Positions 57,430 through 64,000 of a stretch of DNA of 64,000 nucleotides are shown in pieces. The notes below the pieces were generated by a model. It was not told the DNA's origin. It searched no databases and saw only the letters and a list, made by a program, of their open reading frames with translations. Both the position numbers and the translations under genes were made by a program. This DNA is from Toxorhynchites rutilus septentrionalis. Lineage: Eukaryota > Arthropoda > Insecta > Diptera > Culicidae. The DNA lies in contig NC_073746.1 of assembly GCF_029784135.1 (NCBI RefSeq), positions 259,074,994-259,138,993 of the forward strand, written 5' to 3'. Within the stretch, counting starts at the first letter, position 1; each line of letters opens with the position of its first letter.

Positions 57430-59669
57430 TACCATCAGTGGCTTCCAGCAGTTCGGCGGAAAACTTTTCCTAAATGTGCATTTGCATTCTCGGTTCGCTT
57501 TTTTTCATTTTTTTTTCATTTTCATTTGTTCTTGCATTCCACTCCTGCTTCTGCGATGACCTAAGAGTTGTTCGGGCTGTCGACATAAATACTGCCAACC
57601 ACCATTTGCAACTGCCTCCGGTCGAATTGTTTGTGAAGTTTCGTTTATACACGTTTGGACTTTGCTGAACTCCGGTAGAAAATAGCAGTGCAACAATGCA
57701 ACCTTACTAGAACTACCTTTTGGTAGTGATTTCACTGTTTGCAGTTCATTTCCATATTTTTAGCCCGAGGAAATACATTAAACTTTCAGATGTGAAAAGT
57801 TCGTTGTCGACATTTAAGGGATAAGTTTCCGCGACGAAAAACAGCTGCCGGTTTAATAGTGTCTTTCCAGGTAACGAATAGATGAAAAGAGATCGAAAAT
57901 GATTACAGTTGTCAACTGTATATTTCGATAAATTTCACTCGTTGGTTAAAATGTTCCAATTTTCACATGCTCTCATGTTATCAAACCAATTTCCTCGGAA
58001 TCGAAGACTTTTAATTGAAAAAGTTTGCGTCGAAACTGGTCACTGTTTGACCGGGGGAAATGACCATTTCACAGAATCCGAACTTTTATTTACAAAACAC
58101 ATCGTCACCTGACGGAAGTGGCACTGCGCAATATGTGTCAGCGAGGGGAAACCGCGCTCGATAAGCGTACGAAAGTGGGCGGAAAAAAGGCTGATGCCAC
58201 ATTTTATGGCGAAACGAAAGGAAAATTAATTGAGGATATACCCGTTGACACTAATGGAGAGTGCGAGTGGGGAAAACTTATTCAATATTTTTTTCCTGTT
58301 CTCCATCCTCTCTGTTTGCGGAGGGCTGGGAAATGAAATAGACAAATACGAGGAAAACTTTATTCCGGCAGTCTTGGCGAAAAGGGGAAGCCAAAGTTTC
58401 GTCCAACCTTCTGCCTGGTTCGGTGAATGGGGACCAAATACGACATTATCAGGAAATGATATGTTTGTGTTTACACAAAAGTTTCACTACAGTCTACCAA
58501 ACGGTATAATCTAAATTTAAGAGGGTTATACGAATATGTGTGCTCGGATTAGGGGAATAAAAAAACTAACCCTAATTTGGGGGCAATGCTATACTAAATT
58601 TACGCAGTAGATAATTATCTTATCGAAGATTCCAAACATCGCATCTAATTCACCTTTTTCTGATCTTTTTAGGTAATTCGTCCGTTGTCTGCTCGTGTAA
58701 GTATTACATTTACTGTTTCGTTAGAACTTCGTAGCCTCTGTTCCTTAATTTCTGACAAAAAAACATGCAGATTGAAAAGGATCACATCGACCTTTCATTT
58801 TATTTTCTTTCTCCTACCTCCCTCCTCCAGCACGTTTTCAAAGCAGTGCTTCACGCTTCCACGACTTCCGGTTCCGGTTTAAGCCTTTCGGTCGGAAAGT
58901 AACCACACATGGTTGAATCAATTTGCTTGCGTGCCTGCTATCTCGTGCCCATTGGGTGGAAAATCTAACAAACAGCACCGATTCCCTGCCCGCCAAAAGT
59001 TTTGGTTTTGTTGTTTGCGTTGGCGGGAGGCGGGAAAAGCGTGTCCAGTCCAGAAAGGAGAGCCACTAAACTTTGAAATTCGTTTGGATGTTTCTGGTCG
59101 GGTCATGGCTCATTTGAGATATTTCTCTGAAGTAAAATAACTTTGAGGTTAGAAGTGAGTTAGCTGAGTGAATCACATTTTCTGCTGTTTTTTCCTGCTT
59201 TCTGCTTGATTGATTTCAGGCTCCAAGTGATAAAAGATTGATTCAGATCGTTAGCGATAGACCCATGGTTATGGGTTGATGGATACGGGTTACCAATTCC
59301 TGCTGTGATTTTTATGATTAGAAAATGCATTCATTTCTGTTTATCTATTCTTTTTTTAAATATATAATTAAAGAACATTCTCTCAAATATATACCGGGAA
59401 TTTGTGTTTTTAAAGAAAATGTTTTATTTATCATCTAAATTTTGTATTATAGCCTTCAAAATAGACTCCTTCTGAAGCAAAACACCTTTTCCAACGAACA
59501 ATCCAGGTCGAAAAAGGGGCCTCACGAAGCGGAAAGGTTATGTTTCCATTTATCATTTCTATTAATTGGTTTGATTGATGTCAAGAAAATGTTTTACTTT
59601 TCTTGTATTTGATAAATGAAATTGATTTAGGTTTCAATGGTTTTTTTAAATTTATTTTTCAGTTATTTA
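57430..59669. other. transposon-poor region, no recognised gene
   Basis: No transposon ends or shared repeats were seen. Overlapping frames of 60-94 codons on both strands (for example 57470-57735, 58118-58336, 58230-58514 and 58913-59140) show no recognisable domain. Parts (58110-58450, 58850-59110) are GC-richer and could be exonic or UTR sequence of an unrecognised gene. Confidence 0.3.
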
Positions 59670-60797
59670 TTAGGCTGTCAAAAAAGTCCTGCAGTATTTC
59701 CGCGAGGTGTCGTTGTAAGCGCGTAGTTCTAGTTGTATTCATTGTATCGAGTCATACTATAGCTTGTTGGAAAGGTATTTATGCGCGCTATAATATAGTC
59801 CTTGACAGTGTTTTGTTTGGATAAGTCGTTCGTGAGTTATAGTGTCGCAAATATGGAGCAAAATAAAGAGAAAATCCGATATATTTTACAGTACTACTAT
59901 GACAAAGGCAAAAATGCATCTCAAGCTGCCAATAAAATATGTGCAGTTTATGGACCCGATACAGTTTCCATTTCCACCGCACAACGATGGTTTCAACGTT
60001 TTCGTTCTGGTGTAGAGGTCGTCGAAGATGCGCCACGCTTCGGAAGGCCTGTCGTCGAAAAATGCGACAAAATCGCTGAATTAGCCGAGAAAGACCGGCA
60101 TAGTAGCAGCCGTAGCATCGGCCAAGAGCTGGGGATAAGTCATCAAACCGTTATTAACCATTTGAAGAAGCTTGGATTCACAAAGAAGCTCGATGTATGG
60201 GTGCCACACACGTTGACGCAAAAAAACATCTTTGACCGTATCGACGCATGTGAATCGCTGCTGAATCGCAACATAATCGACCCGTTTCTGAAGCGGATGG
60301 TGACTGGCGATGAAAAGTGGGTCACTTACGACAACGTGAAGCGCAAACGGTCGTGGTCGAAGCCCGCTGAAGCGGCTCAGACGGTGGCCAAGCCCTCATT
60401 AACGGCCAGGAAGGTTCTGCTGTGTGTTTGGTGGGATTGTCAAGGAATAATCTATTATGAGCTGCTTCCCTATGGCCAAACGCTCAATTCGGACCTGTAC
60501 TGCCAACAACTGGACCGCTTGAAGGTAGCACTCATGAAGAAGAGGCCATCTTTGATAAACAGAGGCCGCATTGTCTTCCATCAGGACAACACCAGGCCAC
60601 ACACTTCTTTGGTGACGCGCCAGAAGCTCCGGGAGCTCGGATGGGAGATTCTTTTGCATCCGCCGTATAGTCCGGACCTTGCACCAAGTGACTACCACCT
60701 GTTTTTGTCCATGGCGAACGAGCTAGGTAGTCAGAAGTTAGCCACAAAAGAGGCCTGTGAAAATTGGCTATCCGAGTTTTTTGACAATAAGGAAGCG
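59670..60797 (+). mobile_element. mariner element, copy B, 3' end lost
   Basis: The left end ttaggctgtcaaaaaagtcc (59670) follows TA (59668-59669). Identity with copies A and C runs to 60797 (ggaagcg) and then stops abruptly. The last ~28 transposase codons, the 3' untranslated part and the right inverted repeat are replaced by sequence that appears to be a LINE 5' region. Without a right end this copy cannot transpose by itself. Confidence 0.93.
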
Positions 60798-60989
60798 GAA
60801 TTCCTTGTCGATTACTTGAAGGAGCCAGTAGCATTGTTCTCGGTTTGCTTCACGGTTAGCGAAGTTAATATTTTTTCCCTTTATCCCTTTCAATCTGCAT
60901 GTGTTTTTTTTTCTCTTGCGTTGCAAAGTGAAGTGGCCGAAACATCAGGAACAGCGGGGAGGAGCACCCCTCTGGCAACGCTGGATTAG
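59853..60989 (+). CDS. chimeric mariner DD34D transposase frame, 378 codons
   Basis: From the ATG at 59853 the frame follows the mariner transposase for 315 residues: N-terminal helix-turn-helix pair, WVPHTL linker, TGDEKW (D153), FHQDNTRPH (D245) and LAPSDYHLF (D280). All three catalytic aspartates are present. After NKEA it runs without a stop into 63 foreign residues beginning EFLVDYLKEPVALF. N248 is followed by T where copy C has A, an uncommon but conservative change. Whether the fused C-terminus is tolerated or expressed is unknown; it could equally be a passive read-through frame. The upstream ATG at 59802 only adds leader residues. Confidence 0.75.
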   Translation: MEQNKEKIRYILQYYYDKGKNASQAANKICAVYGPDTVSISTAQRWFQRFRSGVEVVEDAPRFGRPVVEKCDKIAELAEKDRHSSSRSIGQELGISHQTVINHLKKLGFTKKLDVWVPHTLTQKNIFDRIDACESLLNRNIIDPFLKRMVTGDEKWVTYDNVKRKRSWSKPAEAAQTVAKPSLTARKVLLCVWWDCQGIIYYELLPYGQTLNSDLYCQQLDRLKVALMKKRPSLINRGRIVFHQDNTRPHTSLVTRQKLRELGWEILLHPPYSPDLAPSDYHLFLSMANELGSQKLATKEACENWLSEFFDNKEAEFLVDYLKEPVALFSVCFTVSEVNIFSLYPFQSACVFFSLALQSEVAETSGTAGRSTPLATLD

Positions 60990-61850
60990 TGGACTGTATA
61001 ACGGTTCCATTCATTCAATTTTTTTTAAGTTTGAGATATTTTTTCTTGTGTGGGTGTGTGAACATGATACAATAAGACAGAAGGTTTTGTATAATGGTGA
61101 ATAGTTGAAATAGTCCAATATTGAGACCCATACAAAAAAGGGCTCGGGAAAAATACATGAGCGGGTCTCTCGCAATGAAGATATTTCTTCTGGGAACGAA
61201 TCCGATCATCCTACCAATCCTCCCTCTAAAAATTGCAAGCCTCCCTCCTCAACCCTCCGATACTCCCACTCCCCTTCTTCCATCAATTTCGCTTCCCCCT
61301 TCTGATGTTCCCGACCCAACTCAACCCTCATCCTCGTCTTCCCACTCTATTGTCTCCGATCACCGTGTAAGAGTCTATCCAGAAGATGTACCTGGAACTG
61401 GCCCGTGGTTTGTTTTCCTCCGGCCAAAACCAAATGAAAAAAAGCCTTAACGTGATTCAGATCATGTTATCATGTCAGTTACACTACTGTATCTGAAATT
61501 TGCAGCATTAGATCGAAAAAATTGCGAGTTATCGCGAAAAACCGGAAGCACGCAAACGAGATTGTTGCTGATAAACATTTCACTCTCGAATATCGCACAT
61601 TCATTCCCTTCCATAACTTATAATTTGTGATAGCTGTGTGATAGCTGAAGCGGGTCTGACGAGCGTACTAATAAAAAATGAGTAGGCAAGTTCAAGAAGC
61701 TCCTCTCATCGGATATAAAAATCTTGGACAGCCGCCAACTCGGGAAACCCTCCCATGATGGAGATAAAACTAAATTTACACCGTCCGACTCGTTTCGAGT
61801 CGGAATCGCCTGGGGGGAACAGTTAAGAAGAACTACAATTATATCTTTGG
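60798..61850 (+). pseudogene. LINE ORF1 (gag-like) fragment, degenerate
   Basis: Non-mariner sequence begins at 60798. An ORF1-like reading appears at about 61121-61449 with a proline/serine-rich N-terminus, then GTGPWFVFLRPKPNEKKP (compare GPFIVYFRRKSKPLNV in the 36 kb LINE). Across frameshifts it continues with KKLRVIAKNRKHANEIVADK and HFTLEYRTFIP. A later frame (61724-61915) reads KFTPSDSFRVGIAW. Zinc knuckles are not reached. It is a fourth LINE lineage, on the plus strand, truncated before ORF2. The stretch 60798-61120 may be its 5' untranslated region. Confidence 0.65.
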
Positions 61851-62053
61851 AAACTCATGTTTCCCAAAACTTCGATGCAGTTTCTTGCAATTCAATATAC
61901 TGTTTCTATACCTAATTAGCCAAATATTTTACAAAAAAAGTGTTTTTCAATGTTTTTTACTGAAATTAAAACAGACCGAAAAGTACAACTTTTTTTTTCG
62001 ATGCGGGTAATATGGACAAATACTGAGGAGAATATGGACAGGTTTGTAATATA

Positions 62054-63334
62054 TTATCAAAAAAGTCCTGCGGTATTTTTTTGGAATTTTCATTTGTTCA
62101 TAAAATTAGTTACAATCATCTGTTTTAAGTCAAATATGCGTTTTGTTCGATGACTTGTTCCCAACGAGATGCCAACTTCATAATACCCCTGTTATAGAAG
62201 CTCGCTTCCTTATTGGCAAAAAACTCGGATAGCCAATTTTCACAGGCCTCTTTTGTGGCTAACTTCTGATTACCTAGCTCGTTCGCCATGGACAAAAACA
62301 GGTGGTAGTCACTTGGTGCAAGGTCCGGACTATACGGCGGATGCAAAAGAATCTCCCATCCGAGCTCCCGGAGCTTCTGGCGCGTCACCAAAGAAGTGTG
62401 TGGCCTGGCGTTGTCCTGATGGAAGATAATGCGGCCTCTGTTTATCAAAGATGGCCTCTTCTTCATGAGTGCTACCTTCAAGCGGTCCAGTTGTTGGCAG
62501 TACAGGTCCGAATTGAGCGTTTGGCCATAGGGAAGCAGCTCATAATAGATTATTCCTTGACAATCCCACCAAACACACAGCAGAACCTTCCTGGCCGTTA
62601 ATGAGGGCTTGGCCACCGTCTGAGCCGCTTCAGCGGGCTTCGACCACGACCGTTTGCGCTTCACGTTGTCGTAAGTGACCCACTTTTCATCGCCAGTCAC
62701 CATCCGCTTCAGAAACGGGTCGATTTTGTTGCGATTCAGCAGCGATTCACATGCGTCGATACGGTCAAAGATGTTTTTTTGCGTCAACGTGTGTGGCACC
62801 CATACATCGAGCTTCTTTGTGAATCCAAGCTTCTTCAAATGGCTAATAACGGTTTGATGACTTATCCCTAGCTCTTGGCCGATGCTACGGCTGCTACTAT
62901 GCCGGTCTTTCTCGGCTAATTCAGCGATTTTGTCGCAATTTTCGACGACAGGCCTTCCGGAGCGTGGCGCATCTTCAACGACCTCTACACCAGAACGAAA
63001 ACGTTGAAACCATCGTTGTGCGGTGGAAATGGAAACTGTATCGGGTCCATAAACTGTACAAATTTTATTGGCAGCTTGAGATGCATTTCTGCCTTTGTCA
63101 TAGTAGTACTGTAAAATATGTGAGATTTTCTCTTTATTTTGCTCCATATTTGCGACACTATAACTCACGAACGACTTAACCAAACAAAACACTGTCAAGG
63201 ACTATATTATAGCGCGCAAAAACCTTTCCAACCTTTCCAACAAGCTGTATGACTCGATACAATGAATACAACTAGAACTACGCGCTTACAACGACACCTC
63301 GCGGAAATACTGCAGGACTTTTTTGACAGCCTAA
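62054..63334 (-). mobile_element. mariner element, copy C, nearly complete (1281 bp)
   Basis: The 5' end (on the minus strand, from 63334) has the full inverted repeat acttttttgacagcctaa on the plus strand, flanked by TA (63335-63336). The 3' end at 62054 is preceded by TA but reads ttatcaaaaaagtcctgcgg, lacking about five bases (gactg) of the terminal repeat. Near 63225 a short ccaacctttccaa duplication lies in the leader. Orientation is opposite to copy B, 1.26 kb away. Confidence 0.95.
62125..63147 (-). CDS. mariner DD34D transposase, intact frame (340 aa)
   Basis: An uninterrupted frame from the ATG at 63145-63147 (MEQNKEKISH) to TAA at 62125, 340 residues, the usual length for mariner. 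Domains in order: two N-terminal helix-turn-helix units (about residues 5-52 and 72-110) that bind the inverted repeats; WVPHTL at 116-121; and catalytic aspartates D153 (TGDEKW), D245 (FHQDNARPH) and D280 (LAPSDYHLF), with 34 residues between the last two. A 3-base in-frame deletion near the C-terminus removes the Gly of EQNGAYLT. The protein would cut the element out and insert it at TA sites. It is the only copy here with no visible coding lesion; activity is not shown. The upstream in-frame ATG at 63198 lies in the leader. Confidence 0.93.
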   Translation of the reverse strand: MEQNKEKISHILQYYYDKGRNASQAANKICTVYGPDTVSISTAQRWFQRFRSGVEVVEDAPRSGRPVVENCDKIAELAEKDRHSSSRSIGQELGISHQTVISHLKKLGFTKKLDVWVPHTLTQKNIFDRIDACESLLNRNKIDPFLKRMVTGDEKWVTYDNVKRKRSWSKPAEAAQTVAKPSLTARKVLLCVWWDCQGIIYYELLPYGQTLNSDLYCQQLDRLKVALMKKRPSLINRGRIIFHQDNARPHTSLVTRQKLRELGWEILLHPPYSPDLAPSDYHLFLSMANELGNQKLATKEACENWLSEFFANKEASFYNRGIMKLASRWEQVIEQNAYLT

Positions 63335-64000
63335 TATGAAGCGTAGTGGTGTATCGATCGCGAGAGGAATGATTTTGTTCAACCAAGGTCTGAATTCATC
63401 ACGAATGTCCGTTAAAAGATGCAAAAATCGAATTAGTCCACCTAGAAGTGATATCGTGCTTTTTAGCAATATAAACGAACAGATCCACAACTATTTTGCT
63501 TTTGGTTCCAGTCAGCTTCTAAACATTCCACCTTCGGCGATTTGATTTCCATTTATAGACGCAGGACATTCCTTAGGAATATATTAAACAGTCTTTTCAC
63601 AGCCCATCTCACTCCCACTGGCAACTGTCCGTTTTACCCCATCAGTACAATTATTTCAATAATTAAAATATTCCACTCAAGAATGAATTTACTTTTCCGT
63701 ACATACCTAATATCGCTTCTCTGTAAACTCACAAACCGAAATATAACCATCAGCGAATTAAATTTTATATTTTATATTAAACCACTCAAAATGATCAATA
63801 TTGAAGCAGCTAAAATTACATCCACACGCGGAATCATGTATGATTTTCGGTTTTTGTTTCCCTTTTCCACTTTGGATCAGTATTCATTTTCTTAGGAGGG
63901 TTTAAATAATATAGAATAGCATGTAGGAGGGGTTCCCATCAACAGACATTTGAAATTCAAAATATAACTATACAATTTAACCACCTGTCCATATTACTCC
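63335..64000. other. window end, no gene recognised
   Basis: The plus-strand 117-codon frame at 63542-63895 and the 69-70 codon frames at 63278-63545 have no recognisable domain. Nothing here matches other repeats in the window apart from the mariner flank. Confidence 0.3.

Noticed and set aside
1..64000. Endogenous viral sequences
   Set aside because: No frame showed a viral polymerase, nucleoprotein or glycoprotein motif that I recognise; the reverse transcriptase pieces belong to LINEs with endonuclease or RNase H order.

Overview
This is eukaryotic DNA of the kind found in a large, transposon-rich insect genome. A mosquito (Culicidae, probably culicine or sabethine) is the most likely source. 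That is an inference from the mix of a DD37E Tc1-type transposon, several mariner lineages, I-type LINEs with an RNase H domain, tRNA-derived SINEs and abundant TA-flanked short inverted-repeat elements. There are no operons, no CRISPR arrays and no prokaryotic signals. No virus-derived open frame was recognised.

Only one host gene could be assembled with confidence: a four-exon minus-strand gene (12137-12928) for a small secreted protein of about 195 residues, resembling the DUF1091/CheA-type lipid-binding family. All its introns are short, GT-AG and phase 0. Everything else that codes is transposon-derived and mostly broken.

Layout: 1-2.2 kb is transposon-poor. 2.2-8.4 kb holds hairpin and inverted-repeat elements and two or three copies of a larger repeat carrying 90-112 bp tandem arrays. 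8.9-11.9 kb holds a mariner relic, a degenerate LINE and a SINE, followed by the host gene and an internally deleted mariner (13.4 kb). 14-20 kb is sparse. 20-26 kb holds foldback repeats, a ~331 bp array and a 1.13 kb tandem duplication. Mariner copy A is at 26.3 kb. 27.6-29.6 kb is a ~118 bp array split by a TA-flanked element. 31.2-36.5 kb is a nested stack in which a SINE sits in a mariner and the mariner sits in an I-type LINE. 37-43.5 kb has further inverted-repeat elements and mariner relics. 43.5-46.2 kb has two head-to-tail copies of a repeat with poly-C/poly-G monomers, then a LINE tail. 47.6-48.9 kb is a Tc1-type DD37E transposon one frameshift from intact. 50.9-55.4 kb has more TA-flanked elements, another poly-C/G array and a SINE with a clear target-site duplication. 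56.4-57.2 kb is a LINE RNase H relic. 59.7-63.3 kb has mariner copies B and C in inverted orientation; C keeps an uninterrupted 340-residue transposase, while B is fused to foreign sequence and keeps all three catalytic aspartates.

The transposons do not form a pathway with the host gene. The window mainly records successive insertion, internal deletion and tandem or inverted duplication. Its most notable items are the intact mariner transposase beside an inverted near-identical copy, the chimeric transposase frame, the three-level nested insertion, the repeat family with G/C-tract monomers, and the isolated secreted-protein gene.
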